NCBI RefSeq assembly: GCF_964340395.1
Contig: NW_027554288.1
Coordinates: 119,501 to 183,500, forward strand
Source of the DNA: Glandiceps talaboti
Taxonomy: Eukaryota > Hemichordata > Enteropneusta > Spengelidae
Reading direction: 5' to 3'
DNA: 64,000 nucleotides
The translations under genes were made by a program, and so were the position numbers. This document shows positions 20,120 through 35,100 of this stretch, one piece after another. Under the pieces are notes generated by a model, which worked only from the letters and a program-made list of their open reading frames with translations, did not search any database and had not been told where the DNA came from. Positions within the stretch are counted from its first letter, which is position 1; every line of letters starts with the position of its first letter.

Positions 20120-23100
20120 AGTGGGTGGAGATGTAAATTGTAATGATACTGTATAGGAACTAGACTATGTGAGTAGAGGTATAAATGGTAAGAATATTGT
20201 ATAGGAACTAGACTATGTGAGTAGAGGTATAAATGGTAAGAATATTGTATAGGAACTAGACTATGTGAGTAGAGGTATAAATGGTAAGAATATTGTATAG
20301 GAACGAGACTATGTGAGTAGAGGTATAAATGGTAAGAATACTGTATAGGAACTAGACTATGTGAGTAGAGGTATAAATGGTAAGAATACTGTATAGGAAC
20401 TAGACTAGTGGGTGGAGATGTAAATTGTAATGATACTGTATAGGAACTAGACTGTGTGAGTGGAGGTGTAAATGGTAATGATAAAGGAACTAGACTATGT
20501 GAGTGGAGGTGTAAATGGTAATGATACTGTGTAGGAACTAGACTAGTGGGTGGCGGTGTAAATGGTAACGATACAGTATAGGAACTAGACTGTGAGTAGA
20601 GGTATAAATGGTAAGAATACTGTATAGGAACTAGACTAGTAGGTGGAGGTATAAATGGTAATGATACAGTATAGGAACTAGACTATGTGAGTGGATGTAT
20701 AAATGGTAATGATACTGTATAGGAACTAGACTAGTGGGTGGCGGTGTAAATGGTAATGATACTGTATAGGAACTAGACTAGTAAGTGGAGGTATAAATGG
20801 TAATGATACTGTATAGGAACTAGACTAGTGGGTGGCGGTGTAAATGGTAATGATACTGTATAGGAACTAGACTAGTGGGTTTTGGTGTAAATGGTAATGA
20901 TACTGTATAGGAACTAGACTATGTGAGTGGAGGTGTAAATGGTAACGATACTGTATAGGAACTAGACTATGTGAGTGAAGGTGTAAATGGTAATGATACT
21001 GTATAGGAACTAGACTAGTGAGTGGAGATGTAAATGGTAATGATACTGTATAGGAACTAGACTAGTGAGAAGAGGTATAAATGGTAAGATTACTGTATAG
21101 GAACTAGACTAGTGGGTGGAGATGTAAATTGTAATGATACTGTATAGGAACTAGACTAGTGAGTAGAGGTATAAATGGTAAGATTACTGTATAGGAACTA
21201 GACTAGTGAGTAGAGGTATAAATGGTAAGATTACTGTATAGGAACTAGACTAGTGAGTTGAGGTGTAAATGGTAACGATACTGTATAGGAACTAGACTAG
21301 TGAGTGGAGATGTAAATGGTAATGATACTGTATAGGAACTAGACTGTGTGAGTGGAGGTGTAAATGGTAATGATACTGTATAAGAACTAGACTATGTGAG
21401 TGAAGGTGTAAATGGTAATGATACTGTATAGGAACTAGACTATGTGAGTGGAGGTGTAAATGGTAATGATACTGTATAGGAACTAGACTAGTGGGTGGCG
21501 GTGTAAATGGTAATGATACTGTATAGGAACTAGACTAGTAAGTGGAGGTATAAATGGTAATGATACTGTATAGGAACTAGACTAGTGGGTGGCGGTGTAA
21601 ATGGTAATGATACTGTATAGGAACTAGACTAGTGGGTTTTGGTGTAAATGGTAATGATACTGTATAGGAACTAGACTATGTGAGTGGAGGTGTAAATGGT
21701 AACGATACTGTATAGGAACTAGACTATGTGAGTGAAGGTGTAAATGGTAATGATACTGTATAGGAACTAGACTAGTGAGTGGAGATGTAAATGGTAATGA
21801 TACTGTATAGGAACTAGACTAGTGAGTAGAGGTATAAATGGTAAGATTACTGTATAGGAACTAGACTAGTGGGTGGAGATGTAAATTGTAATGATACTGT
21901 ATAGGAACTAGACTAGTGAGTAGAGGTATAAATGGTAAGATTACTGTATAGGAACTAGACTAGTGAGTAGAGGTATAAATGGTAAGATTACTGTATAGGA
22001 ACTAGACTAGTGAGTTGAGGTGTAAATGGTAACGATACTGTATAGGAACTAGACTAGTGAGTGGAGATGTAAATGGTAATGATACTGTATAGGAACTAGA
22101 CTGTGTGAGTGGAGGTGTAAATGGTAATGATACTGTATAAGAACTAGACTATGTGAGTGAAGGTGTAAATGGTAATGATACTGTATAGGAACTAGACTGT
22201 GAGTGAAGGTGTAAATGGTAATGATACTGTATAGGAACTAGACTATGTGAGTGGAGGTGTAAATGGTAATGATACTGTATAGGAACTAGACTATGTGAGT
22301 GGAGGTGTAAATTGTAATGATACTGTGTAGGAACTAGACTATGTGAGTGGAGGTGTAAATGGTAATGATACTGTATAGGAACTAGACTATGTGAGTGGAG
22401 GTGTAAATGGTAATGATACTGTATAGGAACTAGACTATGTGAGTGGAGGTGTAAATTGTAATGATATTGTGTAGGAACTAGACTAGTGAGTGAAGATGAA
22501 AATGGTAATGATACTGTATAGGAACTAGACTATGTGAGTGGAGGTGTAAATGGTAATGATACTGTGTAGGAACTAGACTATGTGAGTGACGGTGTAAATG
22601 GTAATCATACTGTATAGGAACTAGACTATGTGAGTGAAGGTGTAAATGGTAATGATACTGTATAGGAACTAGACTATGTGAGTGGAGGTGTAAATTGTAA
22701 TGATATTGTGTAGGAACTAGACTATGTGAGTGAAGGTGTAAATGGTAATGATACTGTGTAGGAACTAGACTATGTGAGTGACGGTGTAAATGGTAATCAT
22801 ACTGTATAGGAACTAGACTATGTGAGTGGAGGTGTAAATGGTAATGATACTGTATAGGAACTAGACTATGTGAGTGGAGGTGTAAATGGTAATGATACTG
22901 TATAGGAACTAGACTACGTGAGTGGAGGTGTAAATTGTAATGATACTGTGTAGGAACTAGACTGTGAGTGAAGGTGTAAATGGTAATGATACTGTATAGG
23001 AACTAGACTATGTGAGTGGAGGTGTAAATGGTAATGATACTGTATAGGAACTAGACTATGTGAGTGAAGGTGTAAATGGTAATGATACTGTATAGGAACT

Positions 23101-26100
23101 AGACTGTGAGTGAAGGTGTAAATGGTAATGATACTGTGTAGGAACTAGACTATGTGAGTGAAGGTGTAAATGGTAATGATACTGTGTAGGAACTAGACTA
23201 TGTGAGTGGAGGTGTAAATGGTAATGATACTGTATAGGAACTAGACTGTGAGTGGAGGTGTAAATGGTAATGATACTGTATAGGAACTAGACTAGTAAGT
23301 GGAGGTGTAAATTGTAATGATACTGTATAGGAACTAGACTATGTGAGTGGAGGTGTAAATTTTAATGATACTGTATAAGAACTAGACTATGTGAGTGGAT
23401 ATGTAAATGGTAACGATCCTGTATAGGAACTAGTAAGTGGAGGTGAAAATGGTAATGACATTGTATAGGAACTAGACTAGTAAGTGGATATGTAAATTGT
23501 AATGATATTGTATAGGAACTAGACTATGTGAGTGGAGGTGAAAATGGTAATGATACTGTATAGGAACTAGACTATGTGAGTGAAGGTGTAAATTGTAATG
23601 ATAAAGGAACTAGACTAGTGAGTGGAGGTGTAAATGGTAATGATACTGTATAGGAATTAGACTATGTGAGTGGAGGTGTAAATGGTAATGATACTGTGTA
23701 GGAACTAGACTAGTGAGTGGAGGTGTAAATGGTAATGATAAAGGAACTAGACTAGTGAGTGGAGGTGTAAATTGTAATGATACTGTGTAGGAACTAGACT
23801 GTGAGTGAAGGTGTAAATGGTAATGATACTGTATAGGAACTAGACTATGTGAGTGGAGGTGTAAATGGTAATGATACTGTATAGGAACTAGACTATGTGA
23901 GTGAAGGTGTAAATGGTAATGATACTGTATAGGAACTAGACTGTGAGTGGAGGTGTAAATGGTAATGATACTGTGTAGGAACTAGACTATGTGAGTGAAG
24001 GTGTAAATGGTAATGATACTGTGTAGGAACTAGACTATGTGAGTGGAGGTGTAAATGGTAATGATACTGTATAGGAACTAGACTGTGAGTGGAGGTGTAA
24101 ATGGTAATGATACTGTATAGGAACTAGACTAGTAAGTGGAGGTGTAAATTGTAATGATACTGTATAGGAACTAGACTATGTGAGTGGAGGTGTAAATTTT
24201 AATGATACTGTATAAGAACTAGACTATGTGAGTGGATATGTAAATGGTAACGATCCTGTATAGGAACTAGTAAGTGGAGGTGAAAATGGTAATGACATTG
24301 TATAGGAACTAGACTAGTAAGTGGATATGTAAATTGTAATGATATTGTATAGGAACTAGACTATGTGAGTGGAGGTGAAAATGGTAATGATACTGTATAG
24401 GAACTAGACTATGTGAGTGAAGGTGTAAATTGTAATGATAAAGGAACTAGACTAGTGAGTGGAGGTGTAAATGGTAATGATACTGTATAGGAATTAGACT
24501 ATGTGAGTGGAGGTGTAAATGGTAATGATACTGTGTAGGAACTAGACTAGTGAGTGGAGGTGTAAATGGTAATGATAAAGGAACTAGACTAGTGAGTGGA
24601 GGTGTAAATGGTAATGATACTGTATAGGAACTAGACTAGTGAGTGGAGGTGTAAATGGTAATGATACTGTGTAGGAACTAGACTATGTGAGTGGAGGTGT
24701 AAATGGTAATGATACTGTATAGGAACTAGACTATGTGAGTGGAGGTGTAAATGGTAATGATACTGTATAGGAACTAGACTATGTGAGTGAAGGTGTAAAT
24801 GGTAATGATACTGTATAGGAACTAGACTATGTGAGTGGAGGTGTAAATGGTAATGATACTGTATAGGAACCAGACTATGTGAGTGAAGGTGTAAATGGTA
24901 ATGATACTGTATAGGAACTAGACTATGTGAGTGGAGGTGTAAATTGTAATGATACTGTGTAGGAACTAGACTATGTGAGTGAAGGTGTATATGGTAATGA
25001 TACTGTATAGGAACTAGACTATGTGAGTGGAGGTGTAAATTGTAATGATACTGTGTAGGAACTAGACTATGTGAGTGGAGGTGTAAATGGTAATGATACT
25101 GTATAGGAACTAAACTATGTGAGTGGAGGTGTAAATTGTAATGATACTGTGTAGGAACTAGACTATGTGAGTGGAGGTGTAAATTGTAATGATATTGTGT
25201 AGGAACTAGACTATGTGAGTGGAGGTGTAAATGGTAAATATACTATATAGGAACTAGATTATGTGAGTGAAGGTGTAAATGGTAATGATACTGTATAGGA
25301 ACTAGACTATGTGAGTGGAGGTGTAAATTGTAATGATACTGTGTAGGAACTAGACTATGTGAGTGAAGGTGTAAATGGTAATGATACTGTATAGGAACTA
25401 GACTATGTGAGTGGAGGTGTAAATTGTAATGCTACTGTGTAGGAACTAGACTATGTGAGTGACGGTGTAAATGGTAATCATACTGTATAGGAACTAGACT
25501 ATGTGAGTGGAGGTGTAAATGGTAATGATACTGTATAGGAACTAGACTATGTGAGAGGAGGTGTAAATGGTAATGATACTGTATAGGAACTAGACTATGT
25601 GAGTGGAGGTGTAAATTGTAATGATACTGTGTAGGAACTAGACTGTGAGTGAAGGTGTAAATGGTAATGATACTGTATAGGAACTAGACTAGTGAGAGGA
25701 GGTGTAAATGGTAATGATACTGTATAGGAACTAGACTATGTGAGTGAAGGTGTAAATGGTAATGATACTGTGTAGGAACTAGACTGTGAGTGGAGGTGTA
25801 AATGGTAATGATACTGTATAGGAACTAGACTAGTGAGTGGAGATGTAAATGGTAATGATACTGTATAGGAACTAGACTGTGTGAGTGGAGGTGTAAATGG
25901 TAATGATACTGTATAGGAACTAGACTGTGAGTGGAGGTGTAAATGGTAATGATACTGTATAGGAACTAGACTAGTAAGTGGAGGTGTAAATTGTAATGAT
26001 ACTGTATAGGAACTAGACTATGTGAGTGGAGGTGTAAATTTTAATGATACTGTATAAGAACTAGACTATGTGAGTGGATATGTAAATGGTAACGATCCTG

Positions 26101-29100
26101 TATAGGAACTAGTAAGTGGAGGTGAAAATGGTAATGACATTGTATAGGAACTAGACTAGTAAGTGGATATGTAAATTGTAATGATATTGTATAGGAACTA
26201 GACTATGTGAGTGGAGGTGAAAATGGTAATGATACTGTATAGGAACTAGACTATGTGAGTGAAGGTGTAAATTGTAATGATAAAGGAACTAGACTAGTGA
26301 GTGGAGGTGTAAATGGTAATGATACTGTATAGGAATTAGACTATGTGAGTGGAGGTGTAAATGGTAATGATACTGTGTAGGAACTAGACTAGTGAGTGGA
26401 GGTGTAAATGGTAATGATAAAGGAACTAGACTAGTGAGTGGAGGTGTAAATGGTAATGATACTGTACAGGAACTAGACTAGTGAGTGGAGGTGTAAATGG
26501 TAATGATACTGTGTAGGAACTAGACTATGTGAGTGGAGGTGTAAATGGTAATGATACTGTATAGGAACTAGACTATGTGAGTGGAGGTGTAAATGGTAAT
26601 GATACTGTATAGGAACTAGACTATGTGAGTGGAGGTGTAAATGGTAATGATACTGTATAGGAACTAGACTATGTGAGTGGAGGTGTAAATGGTAATGATA
26701 CTGTATAGGAACTAGACTATGTGAGTGGAGGTGTAAATGGTAATGATACTGTATAGGAACTAGACTATGTGAGTGGAGGTGTAAATGGTAATGATACTGT
26801 ATAGGAACTAGACTATGTGAGTGGAGGTGTAAATGGTAATGATACTGTATAGGAACTAGACTATGTGAGTGAAGGTGTAAATGGTAATGATACTGTATAG
26901 GAACTAGACTATGTGAGTGGAGGTGTAAATGGTAATGATACTGTATAGGAACTAAACTATGTGAGTGGAGGTGTAAATTGTAATGATACTGTGTAGGAAC
27001 TAGACTATGTGAGTGAAGGTGTAAATGGTAATGATACTGTATAGGAACTAGACTATGTGAGTGGAGGTGTAAATGGTAAATATACTATATAGGAACTAGA
27101 TTATGTGAGTGAAGGTGTAAATGGTAATGATACTGTATAGGAACTAGACTATGTGAGTGGAGGTGTAAATTGTAATGATACTGTGTAGGAACTAGACTAT
27201 GTGAGTGAAGGTGTAAATGGTAATGATACTGTATAGGAACTAGACTATGTGAGTGGAGGTGTAAATTGTAATGCTACTGTGTAGGAACTAGACTATGTGA
27301 GTGAAGGTGTAAATGGTAATGATACTGTGTAGGAACTAGACTATGTGAGTGGAGGTGTAAATGGTAATGATACTGTATAGGAACTAGACTAGTGAATGGA
27401 GGTGTAAATGGTAATGATACTGTATAGGAACTAGACTAGTGAGAGGAGGTGTAAATGGTAATGATACTGTATAGGAACTAGACTATGTGAGTGGAGGTGT
27501 AAATTGTAATGCTACTGTGTAGGAACTAGACTATGTGAGTGAAGGTGTAAATGGTAATGATACTGTATAGGAACTAGACTAGTGAGAGGAGGTGTAAATG
27601 GTAATGATACTGTATAGGAACTAGACTATGTTAGTGGAGGTGTAAATGGTAATGATACTGTGTAGGAACTAGACTATGTGAGTGGAGGTGTAAATGGTAA
27701 TGATACTGTATAGGAACTAGACTAGTGAGTGGAGATGTAAATGGTAATGATACTGTATAGGAACTAGACTGTGTGAGTGGAGGTGTAAATGGTAATGATA
27801 CTGTATAAGAACTAGACTATGTGAGTGAAGGTGTAAATGGTAATGATACTGTATAGGAACTAGACTATGTGAGTGAAGGTGTAAATGGTAATGATACTGT
27901 ATAGGAACTAGACTATGTGAGTGGAGGTGTAAATGGTAATGATACTGTATAGGAACTAGACTATGTGAGTGAAGGTGTAAATGGTAATGATACTGTATAG
28001 GAACTAGACTAGTGGGTGGCGGTGTAAATGGTAATGATACTGTATAGGAACTAGACTAGTAAGTGGAGGTATAAATGGTAATGATACTGTATAGGAACTA
28101 GACTAGTGGGTGGCGGTGTAAATGGTAATGATACTGTATAGGAACTAGACTAGTGGGTTTTGGTGTAAATGGTAATGATACTGTATAGGAACTAGACTAT
28201 GTGAGTGGAGGTGTAAATGGTAACGATACTGTATAGGAACTAGACTATGTGAGTGAAGGTGTAAATGGTAATGATACTGTATAGGAACTAGACTAGTGAG
28301 TGGAGATGTAAATGGTAATGATACTGTATAGGAACTAGACTAGTGAGTAGAGGTATAAATGGTAAGATTACTGTATAGGAACTAGACTAGTGGGTGGAGA
28401 TGTAAATTGTAATGATACTGTATAGGAACTAGACTAGTGAGTAGAGGTATAAATGGTAAGATTACTGTATAGGAACTAGACTAGTGAGTAGAGGTATAAA
28501 TGGTAAGATTACTGTATAGGAACTAGACTAGTGAGTTGAGGTGTAAATGGTAACGATACTGTATAGGAACTAGACTAGTGAGTGGAGATGTAAATGGTAA
28601 TGATACTGTATAGGAACTAGACTGTGTGAGTGGAGGTGTAAATGGTAATGATACTGTATAAGAACTAGACTATGTGAGTGAAGGTGTAAATGGTAATGAT
28701 ACTGTATAGGAACTAGACTATGTGAGTGAAGGTGTAAATGGTAATGATACTGTATAGGAACTAGACTATGTGAGTGGAGGTGTAAATGGTAATGATACTG
28801 TATAGGAACCAGACTATGTGAGTGAAGGTGTAAATGGTAATGATACTGTATAGGAACTAGACTATGTGAGTGGAGGTGTAAATTGTAATGATACTGTGTA
28901 GGAACTAGACTATGTGAGTGAAGGTGTATATGGTAATGATACTGTATAGGAACTAGACTATGTGAGTGGAGGTGTAAATTGTAATGATACTGTGTAGGAA
29001 CTAGACTATGTGAGTGGAGGTGTAAATGGTAATGATACTGTATAGGAACTAGACTATGTGAGTGGAGGTGTAAATGGTAATGATACTGTATAGGAACTAG

Positions 29101-32100
29101 ACTATGTGAGTGGAGGTGTAAATTGTAATGATATTGTGTAGGAACTAGACTAGTGAGTGAAGGTGAAAATGGTAATGATACTGTATAGGAACTAGACTAT
29201 GTGAGTGGAGGTGTAAATGGTAATGATACTGTGTAGGAACTACACTATGTGAGTGATGGTGTAAATGGTAATCATACTGTATAGGAACTAGACTATGTGA
29301 GTGAAGGTGTAAATGGTAATGATACTGTATAGGAACTAGACTATGTGAGTGAAGGTGTAAATGGTAATGACACTGTGTAGGAACTAGACTATGTGAGTGA
29401 CGGTGTAAATGGTAATCATACTGTATAGGAACTAGACTATGTGAGTGGAGGTGTAAATGGTAATGATACTGTATAGGAACTAGACTATGTGAGTGGAGGT
29501 GTAAATGGTAATGATACTGTATAGGAACTAGACTATGTGAGTGGAGGTGTAAATTGTAATGATACTGTGTAGGAACTAGACTGTGAGTGAAGGTGTAAAT
29601 GGTAATGATACTGTATAGGAACTAGACTATGTGAGTGGAGGTGTAAATGGTAATGATACTGTATAGGAACTAGACTATGTGAGTGAAGGTGTAAATGGTA
29701 ATGATACTGTATAGGAACTAGACTGTGAGTGGAGGTGTAAATGGTAATGATACTGTGTAGGAACTAGACTATGTGAGTGAAGGTGTAAATGGTAATGATA
29801 CTGTGTAGGAACTAGACTATGTGAGTGGAGGTGTAAATGGTAATGATACTGTATAGGAACTAGACTATGTGAGTGGAGGTGTAAATGGTAATGATACTGT
29901 ATAGGAACTAGACTATGTGAGTGAAGGTGTAAATGGTAATGATACTGTATAGGAACTAGACTAGTGGGTGGCGGTGTAAATGGTAATGATACTGTATAGG
30001 AACTAGACTAGTAAGTGGAGGTATAAATGGTAATGATACTGTATAGGAACTAGACTAGTGGGTGGCGGTGTAAATGGTAATGATACTGTATAGGAACTAG
30101 ACTAGTGGGTTTTGGTGTAAATGGTAATGATACTGTATAGGAACTAGACTATGTGAGTGGAGGTGTAAATGGTAACGATACTGTATAGGAACTAGACTAT
30201 GTGAGTGAAGGTGTAAATGGTAATGATACTGTATAGGAACTAGACTAGTGAGTGGAGATGTAAATGGTAATGATACTGTATAGGAACTAGACTAGTGAGT
30301 AGAGGTATAAATGGTAAGATTACTGTATAGGAACTAGACTAGTGGGTGGAGATGTAAATTGTAATGATACTGTATAGGAACTAGACTAGTGAGTAGAGGT
30401 ATAAATGGTAAGATTACTGTATAGGAACTAGACTAGTGAGTAGAGGTATAAATGGTAAGATTACTGTATAGGAACTAGACTAGTGAGTTGAGGTGTAAAT
30501 GGTAACGATACTGTATAGGAACTAGACTAGTGAGTGGAGATGTAAATGGTAATGATACTGTATAGGAACTAGACTGTGTGAGTGGAGGTGTAAATGGTAA
30601 TGATACTGTATAAGAACTAGACTATGTGAGTGAAGGTGTAAATGGTAATGATACTGTATAGGAACTAGACTATGTGAGTGAAGGTGTAAATGGTAATGAT
30701 ACTGTATAGGAACTAGACTATGTGAGTGGAGGTGTAAATGGTAATGATACTGTATAGGAACCAGACTATGTGAGTGAAGGTGTAAATGGTAATGATACTG
30801 TATAGGAACTAGACTATGTGAGTGGAGGTGTAAATTGTAATGATACTGTGTAGGAACTAGACTATGTGAGTGAAGGTGTATATGGTAATGATACTGTATA
30901 GGAACTAGACTATGTGAGTGGAGGTGTAAATTGTAATGATACTGTGTAGGAACTAGACTATGTGAGTGGAGGTGTAAATGGTAATGATACTGTATAGGAA
31001 CTAGACTATGTGAGTGGAGGTGTAAATGGTAATGATACTGTATAGGAACTAGACTATGTGAGTGGAGGTGTAAATTGTAATGATATTGTGTAGGAACTAG
31101 ACTAGTGAGTGAAGGTGAAAATGGTAATGATACTGTATAGGAACTAGACTATGTGAGTGGAGGTGTAAATGGTAATGATACTGTGTAGGAACTACACTAT
31201 GTGAGTGATGGTGTAAATGGTAATCATACCGTATAGGAACTAGACTATGTGAGTGAAGGTGTAAATGGTAATGATACTGTATAGGAACTAGACTATGTGA
31301 GTGAAGGTGTAAATGGTAATGACACTGTGTAGGAACTAGACTATGTGAGTGACGGTGTAAATGGTAATCATACTGTATAGGAACTAGACTATGTGAGTGG
31401 AGGTGTAAATGGTAATGATACTGTATAGGAACTAGACTATGTGAGTGGAGGTGTAAATGGTAATGATACTGTATAGGAACTAGACTATGTGAGTGGAGGT
31501 GTAAATTGTAATGATACTGTGTAGGAACTAGACTGTGAGTGAAGGTGTAAATGGTAATGATACTGTATAGGAACTAGACTATGTGAGTGGAGGTGTAAAT
31601 GGTAATGATACTGTATAGGAACTAGACTATGTGAGTGAAGGTGTAAATGGTAATGATACTGTATAGGAACTAGACTGTGAGTGGAGGTGTAAATGGTAAT
31701 GATACTGTGTAGGAACTAGACTATGTGAGTGAAGGTGTAAATGGTAATGATACTGTGTAGGAACTAGACTATGTGAGTGGAGGTGTAAATGGTAATGATA
31801 CTGTATAGGAACTAGACTGTGAGTGGAGGTGTAAATGGTAATGATACTGTATAGGAACTAGACTAGTAAGTGGAGGTGTAAATTGTAATGATACTGTATA
31901 GGAACTAGACTATGTGAGTGGAGGTGTAAATTTTAATGATACTGTATAAGAACTAGACTATGTGAGTGGATATGTAAATGGTAACGATCCTGTATAGGAA
32001 CTAGTAAGTGGAGGTGAAAATGGTAATGACATTGTATAGGAACTAGACTAGTAAGTGGATATGTAAATTGTAATGATATTGTATAGGAACTAGACTATGT

Positions 32101-35100
32101 GAGTGGAGGTGAAAATGGTAATGATACTGTATAGGAACTAGACTATGTGAGTGAAGGTGTAAATTGTAATGATAAAGGAACTAGACTAGTGAGTGGAGGT
32201 GTAAATGGTAATGATACTGTATAGGAATTAGACTATGTGAGTGGAGGTGTAAATGGTAATGATACTGTGTAGGAACTAGACTAGTGAGTGGAGGTGTAAA
32301 TGGTAATGATAAAGGAACTAGACTAGTGAGTGGAGGTGTAAATGGTAATGATACTGTATAGGAACTAGACTAGTGAGTGGAGGTGTAAATGGTAATGATA
32401 CTGTGTAGGAACTAGACTATGTGAGTGGAGGTGTAAATGGTAATGATACTGTATAGGAACTAGACTATGTGAGTGGAGGTGTAAATGGTAATGATACTGT
32501 ATAGGAACTAGACTATGTGAGTGGAGGTGTAAATGGTAATGATACTGTATAGGAACTAGACTATGTGAGTGGAGGTGTAAATGGTAATGATACTGTATAG
32601 GAACTAGACTATGTGAGTGGAGGTGTAAATGGTAATGATACTGTATAGGAACTAGACTATGTGAGTGGAGGTGTAAATGGTAATGATACTGTATAGGAAC
32701 TAGACTATGTGAGTGGAGGTGTAAATGGTAATGATACTGTATAGGAACTAGACTATGTGAGTGAAGGTGTAAATGGTAATGATACTGTATAGGAACTAGA
32801 CTATGTGAGTGGAGGTGTAAATGGTAATGATACTGTATAGGAACTAAACTATGTGAGTGGAGGTGTAAATTGTAATGATACTGTGTAGGAACTAGACTAT
32901 GTGAGTGAAGGTGTAAATGGTAATGATACTGTATAGGAACTAGACGATGTGAGTGGAGGTGTAAATGGTAAATATACTATATAGGAACTAGATTATGTGA
33001 GTGAAGGTGTAAATGGTAATGATACTGTATAGGAACTAGACTATGTGAGTGGAGGTGTAAATTGTAATGATACTGTGTAGGAACTAGACTATGTGAGTGA
33101 AGGTGTAAATGGTAATGATACTGTATAGGAACTAGACTATGTGAGTGGAGGTGTAAATTGTAATGCTACTGTGTAGGAACTAGACTATGTGAGTGAAGGT
33201 GTAAATGGTAATGATACTGTGTAGGAACTAGACTATGTGAGTGGAGGTGTAAATGGTAATGATACTGTATAGGAACTAGACTAGTGAATGGAGGTGTAAA
33301 TGGTAATGATACTGTATAGGAACTAGACTAGTGAGAGGAGGTGTAAATGGTAATGATACTGTATAGGAACTAGACTATGTGAGTGGAGGTGTAAATTGTA
33401 ATGCTACTGTGTAGGAACTAGACTATGTGAGTGAAGGTGTAAATGGTAATGATACTGTATAGGAACTAGACTAGTGAGAGGAGGTGTAAATGGTAATGAT
33501 ACTGTATAGGAACTAGACTATGTTAGTGGAGGTGTAAATGGTAATGATACTGTGTAGGAACTAGACTATGTGAGTGGAGGTGTAAATGGTAATGATACTG
33601 TATAGGAACTAGACTAGTGAGTGGAGGTGTAAATGGTAATGATACTGTGTAGGAACTAGACTGTGTGAGTGGAGGTGTAAATGGTAATGATACTGTGTAG
33701 GAACTAGACTATGTGAGTGGAGGTGTAAATGGTAATGATACTGTGTAGGAACTAAACTAGTGAGTGAAGGTGTAAATGGTAATGATACTGTGTAGGAACT
33801 AGACTAGTGAGTGGAGGTGTAAATTGTAATGATACTGTATAGGAACTAGACTATGTGAGTGGAGGTGTAAATTGTAATGATACTGTATAGGAATTAGACT
33901 AGTGAGTGGAGGTGTAAATTGTAATGATACTGTGTAGGAACTAGACTGTGTGAGTGGAGGTGTAAATGGTAATGATACTGTATAGGAACTAGACTATGTG
34001 AGTGGAGGTGTAAATGGTAATGATACTGTGTAGGAACTAGACTAGTGAGTGAAGGTGTAAATGGTAATGATACTGTGTAGGAACTAGACTAGTGAGTGGA
34101 GGTGTAAATTGTAATGATACTGTATAGGAACTAGACTATGTGAGTGGAGGTGTAAATTGTAATGATACTGTATAGGAACTAGACTATGTGAGTGGAGGTG
34201 TAAATTGTAATGATACTGTATAGGAACTAGACTAGTGAGTGGAGGTGTAAATGGTAATGATACTGTATAGGAACTAGACTATGTGAGTGGAGGTGTAAAT
34301 TGTAATGATACTGTATAGGAACTAGACTAGTAAGTGGAGGTGTAAATTGTAATGATACTGTATAGGAACTAGACTATGTGAGTGGAGGTGTAAATGGTAA
34401 TGATACTGTATAGGAACTAGACTAGTGAGAGGAGGTGTAAATGGTAATGATACTGTATAGGAACTAGGCTATGTGAGTGGAGGTGTAAATTGTAATGCTA
34501 CTGTGTAGGAACTAGACTATGTGAGTGAAGGTGTAAATGGTAATGATACTGTATAGGAACTAGACTAGTGAGAGGAGGTGTAAATGGTAATGATACTGTA
34601 TAGGAACTAGACTATGTTAGTGGAGGTGTAAATGGTAATGATACTGTGTAGGAACTAGACTATGTGAGTGGAGGTGTAAATGGTAATGATACTGTATAGG
34701 AACTAGACTAGTGAGTGGAGGTGTAAATGGTAATGATACTGTGTAGGAACTAGACTGTGTGAGTGGAGGTGTAAATGGTAATGATACTGTGTAGGAACTA
34801 GACTATGTGAGTGGAGGTGTAAATGGTAATGATACTGTGTAGGAACTAAACTAGTGAGTGAAGGTGTAAATGGTAATGATACTGTGTAGGAACTAGACTA
34901 GTGAGTGGAGGTGTAAATTGTAATGATACTGTATAGGAACTAGACTATGTGAGTGGAGGTGTAAATTGTAATGATACTGTATAGGAATTAGACTAGTGAG
35001 TGGAGGTGTAAATTGTAATGATACTGTGTAGGAACTAGACTGTGTGAGTGGAGGTGTAAATGGTAATGATACTGTATAGGAACTAGACTATGTGAGTGGA